Positions 35,531 through 44,425 of a stretch of 64,000 nucleotides of DNA are shown here, piece by piece. Every line of letters starts with the position of its first letter. Positions within the stretch are counted from its first letter, which is position 1. The stretch comes from Macrococcoides canis (lineage in GTDB: Bacteria; Bacillota; Bacilli; Staphylococcales; Staphylococcaceae), in the NCBI RefSeq assembly GCF_002119805.1, contig NZ_CP021059.1:1922001-1986000 (forward strand), in the 5' to 3' direction. Under the pieces are notes generated by a model. That model had not been told where the DNA came from and ran no database searches. It saw only the letters and a program-made list of their open reading frames with translations. Position numbers and translations under genes: made by a program.

Positions 35531-35740
35531 ATGAATAAAGAACATAAATATTTTATTGCATTCGTTCTAGCGCTCGCTTTAGTGAATATCGTGCTTTTTG
35601 CTATGGATAATCAATGGCGAGGGTTAGCTAGCTGGGTATCTATGAGTGCGATTTTGCTGACTGCATTTATTTTAGTCGTCAGAAGATTTATGAGGAATGA
35701 AGATCAGGATGAGGACACTGACAAGGTGGCCCGTAAATAA
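35531..35740 (+). CDS. Small membrane protein
   Basis: 69 residues with two transmembrane helices (about 8-25 and 34-50) and an acidic tail (NEDQDEDTDK). AGAGGTG precedes the ATG. The last codons (Val-Ala-Arg-Lys-stop) are supplied by the first unit of the adjoining 62-bp array, so the C-terminus may have been altered by repeat insertion. Function unknown. Confidence 0.65.
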   Translation: MNKEHKYFIAFVLALALVNIVLFAMDNQWRGLASWVSMSAILLTAFILVVRRFMRNEDQDEDTDKVARK

Positions 35741-36200
35741 AATTTATGAGCCACTTTGCACGCGTTTCACTACTCTGGGCGCGCAAGGCGGCTCGTAAAT
35801 AAATTTTATGAGCCACTTTGAACGCGTTTCACTACTCTGGACTCGCAAGGTGGCTCGTAAATAAATTTTATGAGCCACTTTGAACGCATTTCACTACTCT
35901 GGACTCGCAAGGTGGCTCGTAAATAAAATTTATGAGCCACTTTGAACGCGTTTTACTACTCTGGACTCGCAAGATGGCTCGTAAATAAAATTTATGAGCC
36001 ACTTTGAACGCATTTCACTACTCTGGACTCGCAAGGTGGCTCGTAAATAAATTTTATGAGCCACTTTGATCGCGTTTTACTACTCTGGACTTGCAAGGTG
36101 GCTCGTAAATAAATTTTATGAGCCACTTTGAACGCGTTTCACTACTCTGGACTCGCAAGATGGCTCGTAAATAAATTTTATGAGCCACTTTGCACGCCTT
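35723..36200. repeat. Tandem array, 62-bp unit x 7.7
   Basis: Units begin every 62 bp from 35723 to 36157. Each contains the inverted repeat GTGGCTC...GAGCCAC around an AT-rich centre (TAAATAAATTTTAT) and a constant spacer ending CACTACTCTGGACTCGC. The array spans nearly the whole gap between convergent genes and overlaps the end of the small membrane protein gene. Confidence 0.97.
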
Positions 36201-36211
36201 TCAATTCTTAA

Positions 36212-36670
36212 CTAATATTTTTTAACGATATAACCTTCTCCTTTCAAAAATCGGGCTAAGCTTTCACTATAGATTCTCATCTCATTCTCATGAGCGATGG
36301 TATAAAAAACAATCTCTTTCTCGTTTAGAAAAGCCATATCCGCTTCAATCCCATCAAGCGCATAGCCAAAAAATGAAACCCCATTTTCTCTGTATTGTTT
36401 ATAGAAGCTATTATACTTTTTCAGAAAGTTCGCCATCTTTGTGTTATATGGATAAAAATAACTCATCGCCCCTGGACCTGACCTTATTGTACCTGGCCAT
36501 TTCTTCGTCTGAACAACCTTAATTAGATCATCATCAAAAGCCTGATATAGACTTTGCTCCGTGAAATCTTCATCACCTGTTACAGTAATTTGAATTGTAT
36601 CTACATAATCCACTAGTATTTGCAGCATTTTACGGTATTCTTCTTTGTTGCGTAGTCTTAGATGTTTCAC
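36212..36670 (-). CDS. Hypothetical protein
   Basis: A 152-residue soluble protein, family not recognised. The ORF is open to 36757, but no ribosome site serves the upstream ATGs, and its 5' part lies in a short repeat. GGGAG seven bases before a GTG at 36668-36670 gives MKHLRLRNKEEYRKMLQ as the N-terminus. Central motif: WPGTIRSGPGAMSYFYPYN; the end is LKGEGYIVKKY. Confidence 0.55.
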   Translation of the reverse strand: MKHLRLRNKEEYRKMLQILVDYVDTIQITVTGDEDFTEQSLYQAFDDDLIKVVQTKKWPGTIRSGPGAMSYFYPYNTKMANFLKKYNSFYKQYRENGVSFFGYALDGIEADMAFLNEKEIVFYTIAHENEMRIYSESLARFLKGEGYIVKKY

Positions 36671-36737
36671 AATACATCTCCCATCATTGTTACTAATAAT
36701 ATTTCTATAATTTTCCTTAAAAGTCTGCATATACCAC

Positions 36738-36806
36738 ACTCTGTTTGGGCGCCACACTCCATTTCTGCACTTACTACACTCTGTTTAGGCGCCGCGCACC
36801 ATTTAG
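36738..36806. repeat. Direct repeat, 40-bp unit x 1.7
   Basis: ACTCTGTTTGGGCGCC at 36738 recurs as ACTCTGTTTAGGCGCC at 36778, each followed by a CCATTT word. GGCGCC links it to the 3089 array family in style but not in sequence. Confidence 0.75.
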
Positions 36807-36814
36807 ACAATTTA

Positions 36815-37027
36815 TTACTCTAAATCATCTTCCACATACTCAAACAAGTCCCCTGGCTGACAGTCCAGCGCTTTACATATCGCTTCCAGTGTAGAGAAAC
36901 GCACGGCTTTCACCTTTCCGGTCTTTAAGTTCGATAAGTTTGCAACACTCACATCTACCATCTCTGATAGTTCGTTTAACTTTACTTTACGATCTGCCAT
37001 CACTCTATCTAATCTCACTATTATCAT
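36815..37027 (-). CDS. HTH (XRE/Cro-type) transcriptional regulator, YozG-like
   Basis: A 70-residue helix-turn-helix protein (KLNELSEMVDVSVANLSNLK recognition region) of the small YozG type that usually pairs with a DUF2975 membrane protein, as here. It starts 11 nt after the membrane gene, with AGGAAGTGA upstream. It probably controls its own operon; a perfect inverted repeat at 37743-37771 is the likely operator. Confidence 0.8.
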   Translation of the reverse strand: MIIVRLDRVMADRKVKLNELSEMVDVSVANLSNLKTGKVKAVRFSTLEAICKALDCQPGDLFEYVEDDLE

Positions 37028-37038
37028 ATCGTCACTTC

Positions 37039-37677
37039 CTAAACTGTTGCATCATATTCATCTTGAAGATATGCTCCGTATCTGAACGCTCTTCCGATAA
37101 ACCAGATTGTCACCGCAATTAAGATGACATTCCAATCTAAATTAAATAAATTATAACTCACTTTATTGATAACGTCTGTATCTATTAAATAATGAGATAA
37201 GTTCAGTGATTTATCGATAAATACACTGATCAGCGTAACCATCAATTTATATGAATGCCCTACAAATATAAACAGTATCGCGATTGTCTCGATAAATTTG
37301 CCATTACGATTACTGAATACTTCATTCTTACTAAACGCATGGATTAATTTTCTTGCAAACCACATCATCAATAAGAATATTACAGCATTTAATATGGCGA
37401 TAATCAATAAACTGATCAGCAGGCCTTTATTAACTGCAAGTTGCTCTCCGATAAAACTTTTCGTGAACTCATAATTCATACCGCCAATGCTTAACATAAT
37501 CTTAGAGTTATCTGCCTGCAGAAACTTGTTCAAAGTTTCTTCTGATAAAGTAGAGATAAATATCGTCAGTCCCGCTAAGACAACAGTTCCTACGGCTGCC
37601 AGTACCACACCAATGAGATAAATGATGTCCATCACCTTTAACAACCCTTTAAAACGACTCACACTGTTTTTATTCAT
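37039..37677 (-). CDS. DUF2975 family membrane protein
   Basis: A 212-residue protein with four transmembrane helices and an extracellular loop, the layout of DUF2975. AGAGGTG supports ATG 37675-37677. Gene order (membrane protein then YozG-like regulator) is typical for this pair; its function is unknown. Confidence 0.75.
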   Translation of the reverse strand: MNKNSVSRFKGLLKVMDIIYLIGVVLAAVGTVVLAGLTIFISTLSEETLNKFLQADNSKIMLSIGGMNYEFTKSFIGEQLAVNKGLLISLLIIAILNAVIFLLMMWFARKLIHAFSKNEVFSNRNGKFIETIAILFIFVGHSYKLMVTLISVFIDKSLNLSHYLIDTDVINKVSYNLFNLDWNVILIAVTIWFIGRAFRYGAYLQDEYDATV

Positions 37678-37742
37678 AACCAACACCTCTTCCTTCTATT
37701 CTTTTCACTAATAGATTACCATCATCCTTTCAATATTTCAAT

Positions 37743-37771
37743 AATTATTTATCGTTTATCGATAAATAATT
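37743..37771. promoter_or_regulatory. Perfect inverted repeat upstream of the DUF2975 operon
   Basis: 12-bp arms AATTATTTATCG / CGATAAATAATT with a 5-nt centre (TTTAT), about 66 bp before the DUF2975 start. Likely operator of the neighbouring HTH regulator; no T-run, so not a terminator. Confidence 0.55.
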
Positions 37772-37783
37772 AGCTATTAACAT

Positions 37784-37814
37784 AAAAAACACCCAACTTC
37801 ATTAAGTTGGGTGT
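37784..37814 (-). terminator. Terminator of the DUF805 operon
   Basis: The stem ACACCCAACTT/AAGTTGGGTGT has a 4-nt loop and six T on the minus strand. Confidence 0.85.
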
Positions 37815-37819
37815 ATTCA

Positions 37820-38323
37820 CTACACACGTTTCGGGTCTTTGCCATACTTATTATCGCCTTCATTTCCGTTAATAAAATTGATAATAAATAAGAACAGTCC
37901 TCCGATACCTGTAAATATTGTAATTAATATAATTGGTAGTGATGTTGAATCTAAATCTACGGGAAAAGTGCCTGTCATTTGTTTTGTGATAAAGTCTAAA
38001 ATCGCTGATAAAACCGTGATGACGATTGCAATTTTACCGCTCATATTTAAATCGTGTAATCGGCGGCTCGCCTGTGCCATTGCTGGTATGGTTGTGATAT
38101 AAGGGAAAATCGTGCCTGCTACAAATCCAAAATGATCTATCACATGATAGCGTCCACCAGTAGCCATCTCAATCAATAAGGCGATTACTGTAAGAATAAA
38201 TCCAATAATGATATTCGCCAGTATATTCAGCCATACTTCTCTACGGCGTGCACGTCCTGTGAAAGTAAATCCTTTCGTCCAGAATGCGGTAAATGCATCT
38301 TTAATCGACATATTATTTTCCAT
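37820..38323 (-). CDS. DUF805 family membrane protein
   Basis: 167 residues. The N-terminal signature FWTKGFTFTGRARRREVW and the mid motif ASRRLHDLNMSG are those of DUF805, with four transmembrane helices and a conserved GDNKYGKDP tail. ATG 38321-38323 (AGAGGTG upstream) overlaps the end of the preceding gene by 11 nt, so the two are coupled. Function unknown. Confidence 0.82.
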   Translation of the reverse strand: MENNMSIKDAFTAFWTKGFTFTGRARRREVWLNILANIIIGFILTVIALLIEMATGGRYHVIDHFGFVAGTIFPYITTIPAMAQASRRLHDLNMSGKIAIVITVLSAILDFITKQMTGTFPVDLDSTSLPIILITIFTGIGGLFLFIINFINGNEGDNKYGKDPKRV

Positions 38324-39284
38324 CGTCTTCACCTCTTACTTGAACAGCAATCTGCATTTGATCTTCTTTAATCTGGTTGCGATACTGCTTAGCTTTCTCT
38401 AAATTTTGCTGGAAGTTCAGCTTATACGTCACACCTTCAACTTGTTCTTCAAGTTCAGTTGTCGTCTCATCTCCAGCCATATATGTGAAGCGTTCATACT
38501 TACCTGCATAGTATTGATTATCCTTCAATCGCACTGGAATCACTGTATATTCATGGTAAATACTCACGATATTTTTAAAGACATAGAAGTTCATATACTC
38601 TGTTTTCAGTACGCCAATCTGCTGACCAAACTCGTCTTTCTTTACAGCCTTTACTGCCGCTGCTTCTGTAGCGTATGCTTTAGTAGTTTCATTCATGCCA
38701 ATTTTATTATTGCCTTTATCCAGCCAGATGCCGTCCATATCAATTTGGATCACGCCATCTTTAAGTGTGGACGACATAACGATACCTTCTGTTTTGTCAC
38801 TATTAAATTCAATTTCGTCTTCTAGTTTTGTCGCTTTGTTTAATGGGCCCGTTTGAAAACGATGGACCCCAGCCTTACTCTTAACATCCCATGATTCTTG
38901 TTCATACTTTCCATTCACATTCACGAGATTAAATTCATTCTCTGGAAATGTCAGTTCCATCGTATCTTTAGAGAGATATTCGATAAAGCCGGTATATAAG
39001 TATCGTGATCGTTTATAATCTCCATCTATCATCTTCAAAGCATAATAATGATTGTTCGGCAGCTTAAAAATGCGATCTATGTAGCTTGCTTTGATCCCAA
39101 ATTTCCCTCCCATTGCGTCATCCATCGCACTTGATGCTTCTTCATAATCTGCATATTCACCTGCATATATCCCTGATTCCACTTCTAAATTTGTGAGGTC
39201 ATCACCTAACACATAATCTTTCGTGTCCAATATTGCGCCAACTGCTAAGAACACGATAAACAAACCGAGCAATACTTTCTTCAT
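38313..39284 (-). CDS. Exported protein of unknown function
   Basis: A 323-residue protein with an N-terminal hydrophobic segment (MKKVLLGLFIVFLAVGAIL), so membrane-anchored or secreted, followed by a large extracytoplasmic beta-rich domain. No lipobox cysteine. Translationally coupled to the DUF805 gene, suggesting both serve one envelope function. I do not recognise the family. Confidence 0.6.
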   Translation of the reverse strand: MKKVLLGLFIVFLAVGAILDTKDYVLGDDLTNLEVESGIYAGEYADYEEASSAMDDAMGGKFGIKASYIDRIFKLPNNHYYALKMIDGDYKRSRYLYTGFIEYLSKDTMELTFPENEFNLVNVNGKYEQESWDVKSKAGVHRFQTGPLNKATKLEDEIEFNSDKTEGIVMSSTLKDGVIQIDMDGIWLDKGNNKIGMNETTKAYATEAAAVKAVKKDEFGQQIGVLKTEYMNFYVFKNIVSIYHEYTVIPVRLKDNQYYAGKYERFTYMAGDETTTELEEQVEGVTYKLNFQQNLEKAKQYRNQIKEDQMQIAVQVRGEDDGK

Positions 39285-39380
39285 GATTCATCCCACACTT
39301 CATTTGTATTTTATTCCATTTATTACATGATAATTCTAAATGGTATTAAGTGTCAATTTTATCTTGATTTTCAAACAAAA

Positions 39381-39405
39381 AAACCGACGAATCTTTCGTC
39401 GGTTT
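39381..39405 (-). terminator. Terminator of the ABC exporter gene
   Basis: The stem AAACCGACGAA/TTCGTCGGTTT is followed on the minus strand by a long T-run. Confidence 0.88.
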
Positions 39406-39409
39406 CATC

Positions 39410-41128
39410 TTAAGACATGACTTGTGCATATTGTGCCTGCTGTAATCGATAATATTTACCTTGTTGTGCGATGAGCTCGTCGTGACTGCCACTTTCAACG
39501 ATACGCCCGTTCTCTATGAAAAGGATTCGGTCCACATCTCTTATCGTTGATAGACGGTGGGCAATCGTCAGTGTTGTACGCCCTTCTGATAATCGTTTAA
39601 ATGCTGCCTGTATACGATTCTCTGTTTCAACGTCGAGTGCACTTGTCGCCTCGTCCAGTATAATAATCGGTGGGTTCTTCAAGAACATACGCGCAATAGA
39701 AACACGCTGCTTCTGTCCACCTGATAACTTCGTTCCGCGCTCTCCTACAATCGTGTGGATTCCTTCTGGCAGTGTATCAACAAACGATTTCAGCTGCGCT
39801 TGTTCCACTGCCCACATGATTTCTTCATCAGTCGCATCTAAATTTCCATACGCGATATTCTCTTTTAACGTACCGCTAAATAGAAATACATCTTGCTGCA
39901 CGATGCCAATCTGTTTACGCAGAGATGCTAATGTATAGTCTTTAATATTCTGTCCATTCAAAGTAATCTCGCCGTGTGATGGATCGTAGAACCTAGGCAG
40001 CAATGAACAGATTGACGTCTTGCCGCCACCACTCGGCCCGACAAGTGCGATATGTTCTCCGCGCTGAATTGAAAATGATAGATCGTCAAGAATCGTCTGT
40101 TCGCCGTACTTGAACGTCACATGGTCATACACAATCTCTTCCGGTACTTGCGCAAAGCTTACAGCATGAGCTCTATCTTTAACAGTAGGTTCTGTCGCCA
40201 TAATTTCTTTGAAGTTGCTAAAGCCGGCAATACCTTTCGGGAAGAGTTCGATAATCAAGTTAATCGACTGTAACGGCTTGAATAATATATCTGTAATCAT
40301 AATGAACGCAACAAACTCTCCATAGCTCATCATGTTCTGTAATACGAAGTAACAGCCTAATATTAGTACAATAATCAACGTAAACTTCTGTGAGATATAA
40401 CCAATCGATGTATTCCATGACATGTAATTATATGCCTTTAATTTCGTACGTCTGAAGTCTTCATTCGTCGCTTTAAAACGCTCGTTCTCATAACGCTCAT
40501 TCGTGAATGCCTGAACGAGACGAATACCACCGATCGTCTCACCGATGACATCGTTAAACGCAGATACATTACCAAACAGTCTGCGGAACTGCGTCGTCAT
40601 CTTACGGTTAAAGTATAACGTTAACGCGAATATAAGCGGCACGATACAGAACGTGATTAACGCAAGCTTCACATCAATCGTGAGCATAATAATCAGCGCG
40701 CCAATTACCGTCATTACAGCAACAAACACCTCTTCAGGACCGTGATGCGCAAGTTCACCAATATCCATCAGATCATTCGTCAGCCGACCCATGAGCTTCC
40801 CTGTCTTATTGCGATCAAAGAATCCGAAATTCAGACGCTGCATATGCTGATACAGTTCATTACGAATATCACGCTCAATATTAGTACCGAGCTTATGCCC
40901 CCAGTAAGTCACGATAAATTTAAGAACCGTGACAAACCCGAATACTAAAAATAGACCGACCGCACCAAACACGATATTCGGCCAGTCTTTTGACGGTAAC
41001 AGCTTATCAATAAACAAACTCGTCATTAACGGAAAGATAAGTTCCAGTACCCCGACAAAAACAGCTGAACCAAAATCTAACATAAACAAACCTTTATACG
41101 GCTTGTAATAATCAAAAAATGATTTCAT
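39410..41128 (-). CDS. ABC transporter, fused permease and ATPase (multidrug/lipid exporter type)
   Basis: A 572-residue half-transporter with six transmembrane helices (residues 1 to about 310) and a nucleotide-binding domain: Walker A GPSGGGKTS, Q-loop IVQQDVFLFSG, signature LSGGQKQR, Walker B IIILDEATSALD, H-loop IAHRLST. It forms a homodimer, or a heterodimer with a partner absent here. Same general class as S. aureus Sav1866. ATG 41126-41128 is chosen over the longer ORF (to 41206) because of a GGTAGAGGTAG ribosome site. Confidence 0.88.
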   Translation of the reverse strand: MKSFFDYYKPYKGLFMLDFGSAVFVGVLELIFPLMTSLFIDKLLPSKDWPNIVFGAVGLFLVFGFVTVLKFIVTYWGHKLGTNIERDIRNELYQHMQRLNFGFFDRNKTGKLMGRLTNDLMDIGELAHHGPEEVFVAVMTVIGALIIMLTIDVKLALITFCIVPLIFALTLYFNRKMTTQFRRLFGNVSAFNDVIGETIGGIRLVQAFTNERYENERFKATNEDFRRTKLKAYNYMSWNTSIGYISQKFTLIIVLILGCYFVLQNMMSYGEFVAFIMITDILFKPLQSINLIIELFPKGIAGFSNFKEIMATEPTVKDRAHAVSFAQVPEEIVYDHVTFKYGEQTILDDLSFSIQRGEHIALVGPSGGGKTSICSLLPRFYDPSHGEITLNGQNIKDYTLASLRKQIGIVQQDVFLFSGTLKENIAYGNLDATDEEIMWAVEQAQLKSFVDTLPEGIHTIVGERGTKLSGGQKQRVSIARMFLKNPPIIILDEATSALDVETENRIQAAFKRLSEGRTTLTIAHRLSTIRDVDRILFIENGRIVESGSHDELIAQQGKYYRLQQAQYAQVMS

Positions 41129-41221
41129 AATCGCTACCTCTACCTTTTTATATAATAGGTATATTTTAACATAGGACGAAAATGTATTTGATAAAGATGC
41201 TTTCATATGTTCTATACAAAT

Positions 41222-41253
41222 AATAAAGCCGCTTCACTTAAGAAACGGCTTTA
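41222..41253. terminator. Hairpin after the membrane-protein gene
   Basis: ATAAAGCCG/CGGCTTTAT with an inner TT/AA extension. A near-copy occurs at 42307-42334. Confidence 0.65.
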
Positions 41254-41301
41254 TCTTTTAATTCTTTTATCTCCTGTCTGTCTTATACTCATACCTAACC
41301 A

Positions 41302-41832
41302 CTATTCAAAACGCTTGATATCCTCCAAATCATAGTCTTCATACAATTTGTCGCGATCGGTTGGTTTATTTTTATTATTTCCAAACAACGATATCAAAAT
41401 GATAAATAATATGCCAACCGTACTTGTACTATGCATAATAACGTTAGAATAATAGCTATAGGCATAGATTAAAGGTAATCCTATGAATCCAAGCGCCAAA
41501 TATATAGCTGGAGATTTTCTTAAAAATCTGAAGCGCTTTATCTCAGTCGATAAAGATAATAAGTACAATAATGAGAATAACCCTATGAAAAAACTAAATC
41601 GTTTGAACTGATCCAGACCTTCACGACGCGCGGCTTCTTCCATTGAATAATTGTCATAAGGATAGCTGAAGTCTTGGAATATATAGATAAAGAATAAGAC
41701 AATCATTATAAGCGAAAGAATAAACGGAATAGTCATCAGTTTCTTATACAGATGAAACGGCAACTCCCCTTTAAAATTAAATATGTTTCTTATAAAATAT
41801 TGAAACGTTCTCTTGAAATCCTTTTTATCCAT
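41302..41832 (-). CDS. Membrane protein of unknown function
   Basis: 176 residues with four predicted transmembrane helices (about 34-52, 79-94, 107-125, 133-150), a basic start (MDKKDFKRTFQYF) and an acidic tail (LYEDYDLEDIKRFE). It lies 42 nt downstream of the next membrane gene, probably in the same transcript. Family not recognised. Confidence 0.6.
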   Translation of the reverse strand: MDKKDFKRTFQYFIRNIFNFKGELPFHLYKKLMTIPFILSLIMIVLFFIYIFQDFSYPYDNYSMEEAARREGLDQFKRFSFFIGLFSLLYLLSLSTEIKRFRFLRKSPAIYLALGFIGLPLIYAYSYYSNVIMHSTSTVGILFIILISLFGNNKNKPTDRDKLYEDYDLEDIKRFE

Positions 41833-41874
41833 GGGACACCTCTCTTGCCATATTAATAAAATCTAAAATTTCTT

Positions 41875-42234
41875 TTATTTCTCACTTTGTTTCAACCTTC
41901 TAAACATGCTATATACTAATACTCCTGTTACTAGAATCATCGCACCTTCAAAGAATAATAAGAACCACGGTGCATTGTACTTAATCATAAAGGTAAGTAA
42001 AACAATAGCATAAACAAATATAAGTAATCTGTATATAAACATTCCGACACTTCGAGAAGTTTTGTCTAATCCTTCCGGGTTAAGTGCTAACACTAGCATC
42101 GGTACTGATAAGCTATAAAATCCACCTAATGAATCAGCGATATTGTCACTCATTATCTCTGAATAAATATTGTAGATTGTTGATGTAACGAAAATAATAA
42201 AAAAGAAAATTACTAAACCTGAACGAATACTCAT
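41875..42234 (-). CDS. Membrane protein of unknown function
   Basis: 119 residues with four hydrophobic segments and a short charged tail. GGAGG five bases before ATG 42232-42234 sets the start, although the frame is open to 42270. Probably co-transcribed with the 41302-41832 gene. Confidence 0.6.
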   Translation of the reverse strand: MSIRSGLVIFFFIIFVTSTIYNIYSEIMSDNIADSLGGFYSLSVPMLVLALNPEGLDKTSRSVGMFIYRLLIFVYAIVLLTFMIKYNAPWFLLFFEGAMILVTGVLVYSMFRRLKQSEK

Positions 42235-42306
42235 TGAATCCTCCATCACCTCATGATACTTTAATTCCATTTTAATACAGTTATTGTAAATTGTATACCA
42301 ATGATA

Positions 42307-42334
42307 AAAGCCGCTTCAATAAAGAAACGGCTTT
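42307..42334 (-). terminator. Terminator of the MOSC gene
   Basis: AAAGCCG/CGGCTTT, nearly the same hairpin as at 41222, just after the MOSC stop. Confidence 0.65.
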
Positions 42335-42339
42335 AAACT

Positions 42340-43029
42340 CTATACATTCGGTCCATAGATTCTTCGCGAACTATCTTCAATATGACCTGCTAGCTTCTTC
42401 TGTAATGACACTTTCCACGTTTCAGCAAGCTCAGGGAGTTCAGACATCTCCGTTACTTCGCTCATATCCGTACTTCGATGCATTACATCGTTACAACGCG
42501 CAATCGGCCATGCGTCATGCAATCGCTCGACTAGACGAATCTTGTCACCTTCTTTAATCTCACCAGGCACTAACACTTTGAAGTACCAGCCCGTACGACC
42601 ATTCTCTTCCGTAATGCGAGATAACTCCAGCTCACCATACTTACGAGCAGGCTTCCAGCACGGTTTACGGGGTTGTGTCACTTGCAATCTCGCATCACCA
42701 ATTTCGAATATATCACCAAGATGCACCGTCGACTCGTCCATGCCAGTCACACACAAATTCTCACCAAACCCACCAGCATCGATGTCTAAATGCAACTCAC
42801 GACGCCACAGTTCATAATGCGCATAAGGATAACAGAACACAGCCTTATCCACACCACCATGATGCTTCTTATCCGCAACCTCATCACCATTAAAACCAAG
42901 CGCATCAACAAAACCACCATCAACACGATCACGATTAATCGCCGACACCCATTCCTGCTGCATCTTATCCTTCGCATGCGCATCCCCAAGTTGCTTCGGC
43001 TTACCAATAAACATCGCTTGAACCTTCAT
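42340..43029 (-). CDS. MOSC domain protein (YiiM-like)
   Basis: A 229-residue MOSC-domain protein. The conserved cysteine is in TQPRKPCWKPA, and HHGGVDKAVFCYPYAHYE is the N-terminal signature of the YiiM type. YiiM enzymes reduce N-hydroxylated compounds using molybdenum cofactor; MOSC proteins bind Moco or carry sulfur. AGAGGTG precedes the ATG. The last ordinary chromosomal gene before the defence island. Confidence 0.87.
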   Translation of the reverse strand: MKVQAMFIGKPKQLGDAHAKDKMQQEWVSAINRDRVDGGFVDALGFNGDEVADKKHHGGVDKAVFCYPYAHYELWRRELHLDIDAGGFGENLCVTGMDESTVHLGDIFEIGDARLQVTQPRKPCWKPARKYGELELSRITEENGRTGWYFKVLVPGEIKEGDKIRLVERLHDAWPIARCNDVMHRSTDMSEVTEMSELPELAETWKVSLQKKLAGHIEDSSRRIYGPNV

Positions 43030-43073
43030 ATGCCACCTCTAATATTTGTCTTTAGTTTCATTATACACAAAAA

Positions 43074-43097
43074 AACCGATTCGATTAGGAATCGGTT
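43074..43097 (-). terminator. Terminator of the methyltransferase-GHKL-receiver-HNH operon
   Basis: The stem AACCGATTC/GAATCGGTT has a 6-nt loop, with T7 following on the minus strand. Confidence 0.82.
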
Positions 43098-43141
43098 AGA
43101 TTACCTTCATTTAAATTTTACAACACTTATAATAAAAATTT

Positions 43142-43789
43142 TTAAATAACCGTATTGTTCCTAATTTCTATCATTCGTATATATAAATCATTAATTGATT
43201 TCCTTAAATTATTTTCATATTTTAAATCAATATTTTCTTTTATATAATAAACATTTGTTAATAGATAGTCTAATTTTCTAAATCTATTATCAAATTCCAA
43301 TTTCTTATAAAATTCATTGACTATTTTATTTGTTTTATAATTCTCTTCTATATCAATTTCATAATACTTTCCCCTTTTAAATATCAATGCAAGATTTCCA
43401 TTATCAGGGTGTAATAAATCATGAATTTCTGTAGTATCAAAATCACTCTTTGCCTGATTACACTTTCTACATGAAAACACTAAATTATTAATACTATCAA
43501 CATTACTATTGTCAGGACAGATTAACTTTGTTTTATTTACAAAGTGATCAATTTCAAACAAAGATATCGAGTTAATAACTATACTTATTCCACAATATGC
43601 ACACTTATTAAAATAAATATTCTTAAATTTTTCATAATAAGGGCTTTTTTTTGAATTTATCTTAGAAAAATGTAGCCCCTTTTTCTCTTTTTTTCTAACA
43701 CGTTCATCTATTAACTTTGCCAATTCTTCTTTTTGACTTTTCAAATTTTCATATGTCAAATTTTCATATGAACATTGTCTATATCCCAT
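43142..43789 (-). CDS. HNH endonuclease, predicted effector of a defence operon
   Basis: A 215-residue HNH nuclease with zinc knuckles: CAYC (Cys63/66) and CRKC (Cys107/110). The HNH core is EIDHF (Asp81-His82), then NNLVFSCRKCNQAKSD (Asn101, Lys114). This arrangement is like the PtuB-type HNH of Septu and retron-linked HNH proteins, but the partner genes here differ. Last gene of a four-gene operon; its ATG overlaps the receiver-like gene by 11 nt. The coding sequence is very AT-rich. Nuclease activity is inferred from the intact motif. Confidence 0.82.
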   Translation of the reverse strand: MGYRQCSYENLTYENLKSQKEELAKLIDERVRKKEKKGLHFSKINSKKSPYYEKFKNIYFNKCAYCGISIVINSISLFEIDHFVNKTKLICPDNSNVDSINNLVFSCRKCNQAKSDFDTTEIHDLLHPDNGNLALIFKRGKYYEIDIEENYKTNKIVNEFYKKLEFDNRFRKLDYLLTNVYYIKENIDLKYENNLRKSINDLYIRMIEIRNNTVI

Positions 43790-44423
43790 TTATATCGCCC
43801 TCTATATATGGTTTTATTTCATATTCAATTAAATCAATTAGTTCATTAATTTTATCATCATTTAACTCTTTATATGTACCATTTCCATTAAATAATGACT
43901 CTACTTTTTCATATATTAAATCTTCACCATATGTAATTGTATTAGTTTTCATTTTTTTAAGAATTCTTCTTTTTTGTAATATAATCTCTTTTCGTTGCTC
44001 AATCTCATCTTTTAAAACTCTATCGTAATAATTCTCAGCATTTTCCTTAAAATTTTGTTGATACTTACGTAAAGTTCCATATTTTTCTAATCCTTCGTTT
44101 TGAGTAATAACTATAACTTCAGAGTATGGATGTACTGTAGTAAAAATAAGGTTAAATTCTTCACCTGTTAATTTTTTTGTCACATTTTCATTACTAAATA
44201 GCTTTGAATCTACAATTAATATATCTGCAGCTGATACATCTTTATTATTCAATAACGATTTATAATCATCACATTTTTCGTTGAAAGTTACTTCCACATA
44301 ATTCAACTCTACATCATTTTTCTGTAGATTATATAAATATCGTGATATTCCACTATCAATTATATCGTCGATATAAACAATATTAATATCACTATTGTTA
44401 ATTTGTTCAAGATTATCACTCAT
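43779..44423 (-). CDS. Receiver-like domain protein of the defence operon
   Basis: A 214-residue protein. Residues about 13-115 read like a response-regulator receiver: INIVYIDD (Asp19-Asp20 acidic pocket), ADILIVDSK (candidate phospho-acceptor Asp72), VIVITQN (fourth strand). The rest is a helical, Lys/Glu-rich coiled-coil region (DRVLKDEIEQRKEII) with no DNA-binding domain, so the output is probably protein-protein, perhaps onto the HNH nuclease. It starts 2 nt after the GHKL gene stop. The spacing between the acidic pair and Asp72 is somewhat long for a receiver, so this could be a divergent or pseudo-receiver. Confidence 0.6.
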   Translation of the reverse strand: MSDNLEQINNSDINIVYIDDIIDSGISRYLYNLQKNDVELNYVEVTFNEKCDDYKSLLNNKDVSAADILIVDSKLFSNENVTKKLTGEEFNLIFTTVHPYSEVIVITQNEGLEKYGTLRKYQQNFKENAENYYDRVLKDEIEQRKEIILQKRRILKKMKTNTITYGEDLIYEKVESLFNGNGTYKELNDDKINELIDLIEYEIKPYIEGDINGI

Positions 44424-44425
44424 AA

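Noticed and set aside
37743-37771. Terminator
   Set aside because: A perfect stem but without GC-rich base or T-run, and located upstream of the DUF2975 operon; more likely an operator.
43142-43789. Septu (PtuA/PtuB) system
   Set aside because: The HNH protein resembles PtuB, but the partner is not a PtuA-type ABC ATPase; two GHKL modules, a receiver-like protein and a methyltransferase take its place.
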